Positions 29,501 through 35,171 of a stretch of 51,090 nucleotides of DNA are shown piece by piece. A model generated the notes under the pieces. That model saw only the letters and a program-made list of their open reading frames with translations. It was not told the origin of the DNA and searched no databases. The stretch comes from a virus: the IMG/VR virus record IMGVR_UViG_3300027608_000048, positions 1 through 51,090 of that record; one strand, written 5' to 3'. The translations under genes were made by a program, and so were the position numbers. Position 1 is the first letter of the stretch. Every line of letters starts with the position of its first letter.

Positions 29501-30872
29501 AGGTTACTATGTAACTGTTAAAGATATTCTTAATCCTGATAATTTATTTTTAATACCTCTTCCTGCAGAAGGTAATGATGAAGCTCTTACTGAAATTGCA
29601 AAAGGATTATTAGAACTCAAAAGCTATTATCCAAGAGTACAAGGTAAAGACAAAGGCAGACTATTCTCAGAAATTAGTTCTGTAAGCAATCAAATTGTAT
29701 TCAATAAAGACATTAAAGAAAACGGTAGATTCCTTGCTAAGAAAGGTATAGACTATGGTTATGCTCATACTATTCACAAATCTCAAGGAGGAACGTACAA
29801 CAAAGTACTCATCTTTGACGATAGTATCTCAAGCCTAGCAGCAGCTATTGCAGACAAGAGAAAGCTTGGTATGAATGGTCAAAAATTAATGAAAGACCAA
29901 CTCAAGTATGTCGCAATCTCTAGAGCTAGTGAATATGCATATGTGTACAACAGTAAAGATACTGCGGTAGGGGGATTTGATTTCAGAGGTGAGGCACCAG
30001 CAAATATCACTGAGGCAGATATGGATACAGCAGCAGTTGCATCGTTCTCATTTGCTACTGAACAAACTCCAACTCCACAGGTTCAGACTAAGGGAGAGAT
30101 AGAAATGCGCTCAGATAATGTTACTAAAATATTCAGCGGTAACAAGACTGTGACAAATAGAACAAGTCTTATTAATGATGGTAAGTATACAATTAAAGGT
30201 TCTACTGATGTAGTTGAGCTTAAGTATATAGGTAAATCAACAATCAATGGTAATCAAGTTACAATCGTCAATGAAAAGACTAATGCAGTAACTACTAGAA
30301 CTCTTGACCAACTTGCAAAAGCTGAAGGATTCAAAGACGCGGCAGACTTTAGAGCTAACAATAAGTTTAGCACTAACTATCTGAACGGTACTCAGACTAG
30401 ATTTCTTTACCAAGTATCTCCTGTATCTGCGGTATCTGCAGATGCTGAGGCTACCTCAGGTAAAATTCCTGAAACTAACACAGACCTTCAAGACTTTAGA
30501 GATGCAGTTGCTAAAAATAACAACATCTTCCCTAACAAGGTTACTACATCTGCAGGTAGACTTTATGTTCTTAATTCAGATGGATTATATAACTTAGTGG
30601 ATAGTTTAAGCGGAACTGTATTAATGAAGAATATTGACTTAACTACTGGTCAAGTTGGTTTACCAAGTAACATAAATGTCCCTGCAACTAATGCATACAA
30701 AATAGAGTTACTTAACCAAATCCAAGTATTAAAACAACAATATCAATTAGAAGACTTATTAGGTCAATATGGTTATGATATTAAAGACTTGATTGATACA
30801 ATTCAAAATGCTACTACCAAAGACCAAGTTGATGATGTTGCTTCACTTATTAATGAAAAAATCTGTAAATAA
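17505..30872 (+). CDS. Giant RNA polymerase-helicase fusion protein (4455 aa)
   Basis: Modules in order: unknown N-terminal region; acidic/Pro linker (about 765-820); zincin-like peptidase H906-EAW-H910 with E946 or E950 in EEVLAED; RNA polymerase region with a candidate first barrel (about 2050-2250: GDGQGYITFD, FHKFALFPLIPG) and a second barrel in which RIPVQGLNS precedes SGGDFDVDK (D2485, D2487, D2489), matching the order R-x-P ... NADFDGD of cellular beta-prime; SLOG nucleotide-binding domain (about 3378-3530: H3383-SGGAIGAD, GGTGYAIEMA); Dda-like SF1B helicase (Walker A GYAGTGKTT with K3704, D3789-E, GDKGQLGPV, HKSQGG, R4140 in AISRAS); ASCH-like domain (about 4198-4310: GNKTVTNRT, AEGFKDAADF). 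It is predicted to be virion-packaged and to transcribe early genes. Its only cysteines are C5 and C4454. Characterised crAss-like virion polymerases are about half this length. Confidence 0.8.
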   Translation: MAITCALGPKHIDALAKAIYKKMSTLPQGEVFDINGYMDYLYQNIAEKQGVDNALQYMQQFPYLANIIAAKLIDVVEIDPSVNLGAMAKAYRNPDTGWQAVNARFNTELTPEAMDALSDYEANTPSQEDYEDEIPEPITEASDDRLKASTALSGTLQQFLTKNPNDKAEDVIETPDPSKTYIKLTISKIQNIAKDLAIGSTINYQGKFLRLKVVNLASVPRDERTPETDALVGRMIGISDEETKKNDVTPLNQLFALVLTDETGNTIYFNQNGDVTTKQNFGKPVYQMMRDVRFQNNRFTVRDIYNKEDQIISPKDEAINTIRLMGYKSISQYEANENTTFKELIATIDKQQQTQFKQLYDLKQQAMKSKAPLLFVTGASVGVLNERVKQDINLSDVAAMQSDAINTFLILNEPAYGLRSGTAIITINGETFPVDRTDIPKDVSEKIAQVLQSQTISNNDKILFYNQFFNDEVVNLKTDKEKQDTSFVTSTRRHKLVKSKSGKPFFVYADYTLAELNANKQLVNKVNFVPLDGSQQSIDKIKEILNGGKASVKDGNVKKFGAKLNYMNNRLTSDFYDYVDGKLVKSGTYKDFLTRLNPKILISKTAGLPLYNSYIRFAIPDARSSQVNKAQERAKEDSRSAVRKFKDNMVEVIKDAEPKAIKVKVTNVIEKQYADKRPSTYNYDVVIEGQEGKHRFYGAKSIVNIGDTYYLTVEDVIDGGFLFKDTVKARVDSKKSGALDMGSLGERDFKTEDSRGIPIETVAAAETEQAIELDEVTPAPNTLPEDQVEADQEEYINPSNTTQPSDGSPVSRRFKRDYGKFKLDRSAELSNEVTQEQIDAATTWWNNSPLSKFISLEHVANIVNSNVYARFIAAGSELLAEQNLDGKLGKILINEATKGSMVDTYHEAWHVFSQLFLTREEKLKLYNEVRNSDPKFKNLSARAIEEVLAEDFRSYALSPKTKKGAPVRNTLFRRILNFLKKLFTGKQSLANQIQPQKISTYGVAGELFNKLYFASNNPELLNDYTPLVDNVQWDMLNRGVRQQGDYKEDALNDRDSLDLSNALDSLISEEIDNAYLYTKEHNGADANKSGSINILLKDDNKTVLYEFLKEELQDRVDAIKDKLPVKPATPFNTLNTLDKISKNAIAVIKNSKGDDEYFFLRTQIEDFDNLNLDSKKGERVKGEIYKDAEVIGDFYTHKSIKGVDKTPANIVIVNSIEEARAQFEAYKNDTNYTEIIENPNAGTTQPDLDFAEQQDLDRLRIFQTAIKNWNNVIKFHKEHSDFNIINKKVALQESDPESNTEEANNDKNEEGGENFNSSVGDITLQQLADNEVIYMLKSLFALNKAGNYEYDRLGFKKRASFKKVWNALVRSTNSAKDPQEIYNRILAASATYPELKQLVDYKLPNPEVEDHKNGTSFSITTSFWNAFSLPRVKYIQLLVNEDKSGTTTEVTNTSMDVGSTKRKFTSLFKAEKPNKFITKDKFNNNILNLNAIVQEFMALDGTLKSGDNAEYKFLRAIGFKYDDLGKIKETLSNPAKRQEYSIAFLFKAVKELRDAQSSGNATEEAWKIINAFKSNPIETLSKGFPAGVVGAPNSAIYIDGLKLSTAVSRLIELQNKYGATSSNFSVLNAAKKRVNEHTTDNTLTVIVDALNTAKNKTDLFKQGSITSYLDPRRNPWTNNLQTFNTLFDASNKKREGRSIAVEMSSGTQISGKDGTTTTDLDPRSKFIQEFHTMLKSGIQEILRPGSKSSSFGWRIDGGIEFPGIGKKDDKHLYIDLDTFLNLNDELDAIEKIILPYVSSEVARINIFKTNPEAKNYIGYNKPGRDGKPSGEQFNYFDGILTDTTKKEILSKVNTTEIDLLNYITTDPALKEKILKETQSYFEAKSKKLYDYLQEAKYVDPKLMERFNLPGFTAAQKENLLMKGYMYNSWIHNLETSVIFYGDIAQYDHPKQGFHKRTSGLISNGRRVRTDVAAIRYINEQFNANGKTYASTLPEKYNKFTYDGSLNTAVIQEIRRDSVYLDDIREGLTKFYTERTNMSADEVKKTVDREVKKYTKEEIKEGDGQGYITFDAYRTLKRLQNKWGDEQENLFQKIINGEPITEPIDEFFPAYKLQNFAFLDNTVLPVTAFHKFALFPLIPGVIKPGSDFDKMHKRMLEENIQYLTFDSGSKVGTLTSDGEPDRAHDENGRFNESVVFTKNTFNAGFLKEVTNVPKKYKGKVVFSTQLRKLILDGLYEEGAMTMPQYSGLVKAYENSVAFNTELLKTELMEEIGYVEGKGVTQPEKFLKVIKENLRRKDYPEHLLRSLKTNRDGSLKYDLSYFLDAKTIEDTIMSIVEKKFVRQKVKGEALVQVASSFTNNMWTTPSEEDVKKYMGSNTLPFYYPGKDGKTNAMKVAIAMQGDFFKLYNLNHNDGQPIGDINRLNDMIKNDQWLDTDGNRKAITMTAVRIPVQGLNSMEFMEVYEFLDPAAGSHIFVPTELVAKSGGDFDVDKLTTFMPNIGEDGKAITSNMTKEQFFDAYNKASKEDKKEMMKLQKKAVENSFIENIRGILEIPENFASLVRPNDTALLEELSKELEDKVSDFDKYEKVNGESTNLDGKGEKMISPTTVLEQRYNVAKHGHNIIGKSVLGIGASENAMNPVFNQAGVILPKKYKASNYDKDLGKFVEFGEPIYDMRLFMPHNKTKDGNISLSNIYGVDGVTRIADLFSQGINGWVDVEANEWIFYIQGNYELAPTMLYLFKSGVTEEYAVKFVSSPFIREYAEELRKIQGPFAKSMGIAAKEKPYERYEATKRVIQRHMLQYLNASTSMLQANDQITVYFKERTKRGWEDIPYQMTYGELQNNINNSTYDLNSISTIDINLPGIQRTLYVKPSAENATYYNSTSKANERYENGYSLELMNSLIDKKPSEFNANETIAAMGMLLHFNEIQKQIQGVGRMKRRGKPDTTLFRNIQEIILRDLDIESLDNDSKVDKASKDKIFNESITSSLGDKKIIVDVVSQMLVLRNGNQTTNYIQGLLTNAKNKGLIGAKFGKTNDGMVNFVDAFKNNISNFILQNYLSNFIDPKGNIVKIPQEFNEMPVKLSKNLSTDVEIKDGVVYVNSQNLREDFSNKSYLDTAQGPRSYAQRPGLEPFKIEQDPFASEEAYIKYAMIRASLQSQGLTGAELNKTALIEAFNFNALMRNNDYSYTNEVIDVIQKYPKLIIDFPILEQISILSTSAFTDFNVLTLTDRDAIDGKTKDVYANNIRALGNPRIQKVADPKENQRISNLFQMLPLVAVYQHGVGSTLYGFDQVLPQDMIQSTMQNASNLFKLNYWNDKGLSHVFNSTVNKEEKQFKNFVLTEAELGTEAPIRATFAEVDPFEEIDNEPFFAPQLQTTPTLTSYTNHSGGAIGADTVWDNIGKQFGMVTNRHYWMNNKTPNGNVEISKEDAIEGQQKVTEAARAMGRIEPTYQVRDERLIRNWSQVKYSDAVFAITTMLGVDAEMNYGKKAKIRQGKGGTGYAIEMAIQAGKPVYVFDQERKMWFKNIDGQWSESDVPTLTKNFAGIGTREINEAGKQAIRDVYAKTLAETQPTQPIDDQTQIETKATDQYRYFGSMYTIKLQDGIGVDVEGYKGKAAAKAKLLNAYNTDPNVDPQNGRAFRETPTQLDVQSQNSADTFVFADGISISVPFQLNAEQQAALYKLEDFYNNPGAYDNEITLSGYAGTGKTTILGIFDKYLKEKSYVKPIYTSPTHRANAVTKMKNPRAKVKTLHSLFGLNPMLNLEGDALDIRDVKTESFRKPELNRRDVIIVDESSMVTNELYDLIQQFKKELDLRIIFAGDKGQLGPVQDNTKLESKVFDDPKNQAQLTKVERTGDNPILLNSTRAREGQDFTYVTEEINGNGVEFLDTPDRLNQVMGQNLKDMQESGNMLYFRILSSLNKDVARINLQARDIMFGEEAKKTPYIKGDILMGYDNIGEDLINSGDYVVEAVSELTDIKVRVPVADLSSGYLKFGKEKEVSLKGYYVTVKDILNPDNLFLIPLPAEGNDEALTEIAKGLLELKSYYPRVQGKDKGRLFSEISSVSNQIVFNKDIKENGRFLAKKGIDYGYAHTIHKSQGGTYNKVLIFDDSISSLAAAIADKRKLGMNGQKLMKDQLKYVAISRASEYAYVYNSKDTAVGGFDFRGEAPANITEADMDTAAVASFSFATEQTPTPQVQTKGEIEMRSDNVTKIFSGNKTVTNRTSLINDGKYTIKGSTDVVELKYIGKSTINGNQVTIVNEKTNAVTTRTLDQLAKAEGFKDAADFRANNKFSTNYLNGTQTRFLYQVSPVSAVSADAEATSGKIPETNTDLQDFRDAVAKNNNIFPNKVTTSAGRLYVLNSDGLYNLVDSLSGTVLMKNIDLTTGQVGLPSNINVPATNAYKIELLNQIQVLKQQYQLEDLLGQYGYDIKDLIDTIQNATTKDQVDDVASLINEKICK

Positions 30873-33800
30873 TGAGAATAGATAGATGCCCTATAGAATC
30901 TGATCCGGAATGGCAAAAAATTCTTTCTGAAACCGGTGGTGACAGAATAGAAGCCCGCAAGAGATGGGAGGCTGAAGAATTTGACAAAGATGATAAAAGG
31001 AATGAGTATAAAGAGATAGAAGAAGATGGTGATGCTACAAGAAAAGCTGAGCCTACTAGAAAAGAGATGGAGGAAGACAAGGTCACAAGACTTGTTGAAA
31101 ACATCCGCATCTATCTAGAGAAGAAGATTAAAGTTCTTGAGAGAAGCAATATTTATAAACAAAAGGAAAAAATCAAGGAAACAAAAGACTTGATGAATAT
31201 CCTTAAAGAATTAGATGGTATTGAAAGTATTAATGAGTTTGTCAAAGATGCATTTAATAAATCTAAGATTGCACATAAGCACTTTAATTATACCATTAAC
31301 AGAATCCAGAACGGAGAGTTATCTAGAAAGGAAGCTATTCAAGAGCTTGTAGCTATGCAAGACTTTGCAAATAGATACAGTATCATTAATGAAATACAGA
31401 AAGCTGATGTACTTAAGTTCTTTTCTACTCCTGTAGATATTGAAGCAATGTCTGCAAGAGATGAAAAAACTTTAACTCCACAAGAGATGTTATCTTTTAC
31501 TAAATCTGTGACAGATAATATTAAAACTAAGTTTATTGCTGAGGGTATTCCATTGATGGCTGACTTCTTATTGGATTATAAACCAATGGGTGTTGACGAA
31601 AGAATTAAAAAAGAAGTTTATCAGTTACAACAAAAGATAGAAGTAATTAAAAATAACCCAAAGAATTCTCCTGAGTTTATTGCTAAGAAGACTGAAGAGA
31701 TTCAACAGAGAATTGATACTATTCTAAACTTTACCCTGGATAAAAAATCCATGATTGAAGTTCTTGAAAAAGCTACTAAAGATACTACAATATTTGATTA
31801 TCTTACTGCACCATTAATTAGTTCACCTGATAGTGCTCTAGGCTTATTTGCAAGAGCTGTAAAGACAGAAATGGAGACAGCAAGGTTAGAAGACATTGCC
31901 CTGAGAAAAAGAGCTGCAAAAGCCTTTAATGAATATAAAGCAAGTGTTCCTGCTTTAATGAGAGATAATCCTGCAAAATTCAATGAAGGATTATATGAAA
32001 CTATTTCTGTACCAAGAACAGATCCTGAAACAGGTGAGTATGTAAGAACTAATGAGGGTAGGATTATTCTAGACAAGAGAGTTGCATTTGTACAGAAGTA
32101 TGATCAGTCTAAGTTCCATAAAGAAAAAGCTAAGTTCTTTGAATCCATTGGAAAGAAACCAGATAATCTTACTGATGCACGTGAGTGGTTTGCAAAAGTT
32201 ACTGCATGGTTTGACGCTAATACAATACCTAAACCTAAAGAACAAATTAGAGAAATACTAAAGCAAAAAGAACTTGAAAAAAACCGTGGTCTTTTAACTG
32301 AAGATGAGTATCAAGATTGGAGAAGAGAAAATCTTAAGGTTGATGAGAATGGTAAAATTATAGGTTATAAATACGGTAAGGCAGGTGAATTAGTAATGCC
32401 AGCTGATAAGTATATTAATGCTAAATGGAATGCCCTATATGATGCAAGCGGTAATCCATTAAATCCAAAAGGTAAGTATCATAAGTTTCTTGTTGAGGAG
32501 TATTTAAAATCTCAAGAAAATTTACCTGACATTCAAAAGCCAGGCTATGTTATACCTTCTATTGAAAAAACAGATGGTGAACGTTTACTTGCAAAAGGTA
32601 TTGTAGACTTAGCAAAAAATAGAGCTACTGAACTTGTTAAAGTAAAAGCATATGATGTAGAATATGGTGTTGACTTAGGACTTGGAGAAGAAGGTAATAA
32701 ATTCTTACCTGTATACTTTGTTCAACCCATGGCTGAAGGTGATATAAGTCTTAACTTAATGCGCTCTGTATTAATGTTTGGCTCCATGTCAAATAACTAC
32801 AATGCTATGAATGGTATTTACAATGAGATAAATCTATTTAAAGAAATTATTGGTGACAGAGAAATTGCTGAAACTAATACTAAAGGTATTCCAATTGTAG
32901 ATTCTATTGCCAAAAGACTTGGATATGATAGATATTTAAAAACACACGGTAGTAATTTTTCATCCAGAAGAGTAAATGACTTTATAGATATGGTAGTCTA
33001 TGGAGAATCTAAAGCAAGATTTGAAGTTGCAGGCATTGCAGTAGATAAGATTATAGATAAAATGATGAACTTCTCTGCTATATCTACGCTTTCTTTGGAT
33101 TTACTTAAAGGTATGAATAACAACCTACAGGGTAACCTTCAATTGCTTATTGAAGCTGCCTCAGGTGAATTCTTTGATATGAAGAGTTGGACTAGAGGTA
33201 AGAAAGATTATTGGACAACTATTCCACAAATGCTTTCTGACTTTGGTAAGTTTACTCCTGAAAGTTTAATGGGTCAAATTATTGAACAATATGATCCAAT
33301 GCAAGGGGAATATAAAGACCAATTTGGTAAAGTAGTAACTGGTAGTGTAGCCAATAAACTATTTTCAACAGATACTATATTCTTTAACTTACACTTTGGG
33401 GAACATGAAATTCAAGTATCTACTTTATTTGCAATGCTTAATTCCCGAACTGTAAAAGATAATGAGTCTGGTCAAGAGATATCTTTAATGGAAGCATATA
33501 AGAAGTATGGTGTAGATGAAATTAAAAACAAAACTGATTTCACTGAAGAAATGAGATTGGATGTTCAGAATAAAATCCATGCACTAAATAAAAGAATGCA
33601 TGGTATCTATAATAACTTTGATAAATCTGTAGCTCAGAAACATACTCTTGGTAGATTAGCATTGATGTATAGAAAGTTCTTAGTTCCTTCTTATACAAGA
33701 AGATTTAAGAAACTTGGTATGGACCAAGAACTTGGAGCAATGACAGAAGGTTTCTATAGAACATTCTGGAATGCATTTGCTAAAGACTTGATAACATTTA

Positions 33801-34288
33801 AAGCAGGTATTGGAACACAATGGAGTAATCTTAGTGACTTTGAAAAAGCACAAGTAAGAAGAACTATGACAGAAATAGGTTTCATTCTAGCTTTATCTAT
33901 GTTAATTTGGGGATTACTCATGCTTGTAGATGATGATGATGAAGAAGAAACTAAAAAAAGCTATGGTTATAACTTCTTGTTCTATCAAGCAATTAGACTT
34001 AGAAGTGAGACTCAACAGTATTTACCAGGTCTTGGTTTTAAAGATGCCTATAGGATTGTTAAGTCTCCAACAGCTATGACAAGTACTGTAGATAATTTTA
34101 TTAGATTTACAGATCAGTTTCTATTTACTTGGGATGATGAAAAACTATCTTACAAAAGAAAAACAGGTATTTGGGAAAAAGGAGATAATAAATCTTGGGC
34201 CTACTTCTTAAAGTTAATTGGATACACAGGAAATAATATTACTCCTGATCAAGCAGTTAAAAACTTCCAGGCAGCTCTGAATAAATAA
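30872..34288 (+). CDS. Large polyvalent-type protein with C-terminal membrane segment (1138 aa)
   Basis: The N-terminus MRIDRCPIESDPEWQKIL resembles the opening motif of giant proteins in related phages (a Cys, then S-x-PEW). A charged coiled-coil region (about 20-290) and a long helical body follow. Near the C-terminus, GFILALSMLIWGLLMLV (about residues 1002-1018) is a convincing membrane helix followed by a DDDDEEE run, and the last about 110 residues are soluble. The single cysteine is residue 6. It starts on the last base of the polymerase stop codon (TAATG), so its translation is probably coupled. I recognise no enzyme; a membrane-inserting component of an ejected complex is one inference. 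Its stop touches the convergent terminator. Confidence 0.65.
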   Translation: MRIDRCPIESDPEWQKILSETGGDRIEARKRWEAEEFDKDDKRNEYKEIEEDGDATRKAEPTRKEMEEDKVTRLVENIRIYLEKKIKVLERSNIYKQKEKIKETKDLMNILKELDGIESINEFVKDAFNKSKIAHKHFNYTINRIQNGELSRKEAIQELVAMQDFANRYSIINEIQKADVLKFFSTPVDIEAMSARDEKTLTPQEMLSFTKSVTDNIKTKFIAEGIPLMADFLLDYKPMGVDERIKKEVYQLQQKIEVIKNNPKNSPEFIAKKTEEIQQRIDTILNFTLDKKSMIEVLEKATKDTTIFDYLTAPLISSPDSALGLFARAVKTEMETARLEDIALRKRAAKAFNEYKASVPALMRDNPAKFNEGLYETISVPRTDPETGEYVRTNEGRIILDKRVAFVQKYDQSKFHKEKAKFFESIGKKPDNLTDAREWFAKVTAWFDANTIPKPKEQIREILKQKELEKNRGLLTEDEYQDWRRENLKVDENGKIIGYKYGKAGELVMPADKYINAKWNALYDASGNPLNPKGKYHKFLVEEYLKSQENLPDIQKPGYVIPSIEKTDGERLLAKGIVDLAKNRATELVKVKAYDVEYGVDLGLGEEGNKFLPVYFVQPMAEGDISLNLMRSVLMFGSMSNNYNAMNGIYNEINLFKEIIGDREIAETNTKGIPIVDSIAKRLGYDRYLKTHGSNFSSRRVNDFIDMVVYGESKARFEVAGIAVDKIIDKMMNFSAISTLSLDLLKGMNNNLQGNLQLLIEAASGEFFDMKSWTRGKKDYWTTIPQMLSDFGKFTPESLMGQIIEQYDPMQGEYKDQFGKVVTGSVANKLFSTDTIFFNLHFGEHEIQVSTLFAMLNSRTVKDNESGQEISLMEAYKKYGVDEIKNKTDFTEEMRLDVQNKIHALNKRMHGIYNNFDKSVAQKHTLGRLALMYRKFLVPSYTRRFKKLGMDQELGAMTEGFYRTFWNAFAKDLITFKAGIGTQWSNLSDFEKAQVRRTMTEIGFILALSMLIWGLLMLVDDDDEEETKKSYGYNFLFYQAIRLRSETQQYLPGLGFKDAYRIVKSPTAMTSTVDNFIRFTDQFLFTWDDEKLSYKRKTGIWEKGDNKSWAYFLKLIGYTGNNITPDQAVKNFQAALNK

Positions 34289-34319
34289 AAAAGGGGGTTA
34301 TTGACCCCCCTTCTTTTTT
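34287..34319. terminator. Bidirectional intrinsic terminator between convergent blocks
   Basis: The GGGGGTT-att-GACCCCC stem (34293-34299 with 34303-34309, one G-T pair) has A-tracts on the left and a TTCTTTTTT tract on the right, so it gives a hairpin plus T-run in both directions. It ends the right-going giant-gene unit and the left-going block. The stop codon of the small minus-strand gene lies within the stem-loop. Confidence 0.85.
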
Positions 34320-34471
34320 GTAGTAGTTGTTTCTTGAAATAGTTGGTGATTATCTTCAAACCATTCTCTTGCATCTGCTTTAGTTTGCATAGGTAAACAA
34401 CCACATGTCATACTTTCAGCACCGGCTAGATAGGCTTCAATTATTAACTTTTTAAACTGTTGTGGACTCAT
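34298..34471 (-). CDS. Small unknown phage protein (57 aa)
   Basis: I chose the ATG at 34471 (MSPQQFKKLIIEAYLAG) because it leaves only a 20-base overlap with the upstream oxygenase gene. An ATG at 34528 would give 76 aa but a 77-base overlap. The protein is short, with one amphipathic helix, a CGC pair, a WFEDNHQ stretch and a TTTTKKKGGQ tail. The last codons are encoded by the arm of the convergent terminator. No family is recognised. It is the last gene of the left-going block and probably shares a transcript with the oxygenase gene. Confidence 0.5.
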   Translation of the reverse strand: MSPQQFKKLIIEAYLAGAESMTCGCLPMQTKADAREWFEDNHQLFQETTTTKKKGGQ

Positions 34472-35072
34472 TGAAAAAGAATATTTGAAACAGTCTTCCT
34501 GTCTCTCTACTGTGACCAAAATAATCATTACCTGAGTGGATTAAACCACCATCAAAAATAACAAGCCTGTTAAATACATTACCTACAGTGTCTTGTCTCT
34601 CAAATGGAGTGGGATCTAAAAATGTCTCCTTAGTAAATACATTACCATTTTCTCCATAATCCCAATCTATATCCTCATTATGAAATACTTTAGAACCTTT
34701 ATGTCTATAAAAACTAGTTCCTGACTGAGGTGGTGCGCCCGGAGTTAAAAATAAAACTCCTGCCCATTGCTGTGCATCACAATGAAATACTTGTGGTACC
34801 CCTGCTATACAAGATTGGAATCTACCGTTAATGCTTGTATCATACCATCCATAACCATCATCTGTATGTTCTGCAATTTTAATCTGCATAATATCTTCAA
34901 ACTTTTCTTTGATACCATCAAATAAAAACTGCATACGGGTTCTTTCTCCTACAGCACCTTCGCCAGGAAAGTAGGTTTGCATAAGAGCATATTCTCTTAC
35001 TGCCATTGGATCTTCGTAGAAGTTATCTACTACAAAGAACCTTTTACGTTGGTCTGGATTAACTTTAAACAT
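34452..35072 (-). CDS. 2-oxoglutarate/Fe(II)-dependent oxygenase-like protein (206 aa)
   Basis: The jelly-roll oxygenase signature is visible: H97-C-D99 (VFHCDA), distal H179 (GLIHSG) and an arginine, R193, fourteen residues later (TGRLFQIFFF) that would bind 2-oxoglutarate. The N-terminus (RFFVVDNFYEDPMAVREYAL) and length fit the prolyl-hydroxylase-like or DUF6445-like proteins common in aquatic phages. The expected reaction couples 2-oxoglutarate and O2 to hydroxylation of an unknown protein or nucleic-acid substrate. It begins just after the terminator at 35103-35137, so it likely has its own promoter, although I see no clear one in the AT-rich 35073-35102. Fold confidence is high; the substrate is unknown. 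Confidence 0.8.
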   Translation of the reverse strand: MFKVNPDQRKRFFVVDNFYEDPMAVREYALMQTYFPGEGAVGERTRMQFLFDGIKEKFEDIMQIKIAEHTDDGYGWYDTSINGRFQSCIAGVPQVFHCDAQQWAGVLFLTPGAPPQSGTSFYRHKGSKVFHNEDIDWDYGENGNVFTKETFLDPTPFERQDTVGNVFNRLVIFDGGLIHSGNDYFGHSRETGRLFQIFFFNESTTV

Positions 35073-35102
35073 AATTATATTTATTTCTGTACAATCAAAA
35101 TT

Positions 35103-35137
35103 AAAAAAAGAAAAGGGAATAGCCTAAACTATTCCCC
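35103..35137 (-). terminator. Intrinsic terminator after the DUF932 gene
   Basis: On the minus strand, GGGAATAG-(6)-CTATTCCC is followed by TTTTCTTTTTTTAA. It sits 35 bases past the stop at 35172 and isolates the oxygenase unit from the polymerase/DUF932 unit. Confidence 0.8.
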
Positions 35138-35171
35138 TTCTCTTTGATATTTATTCTTCCCTTTCAGGGTC

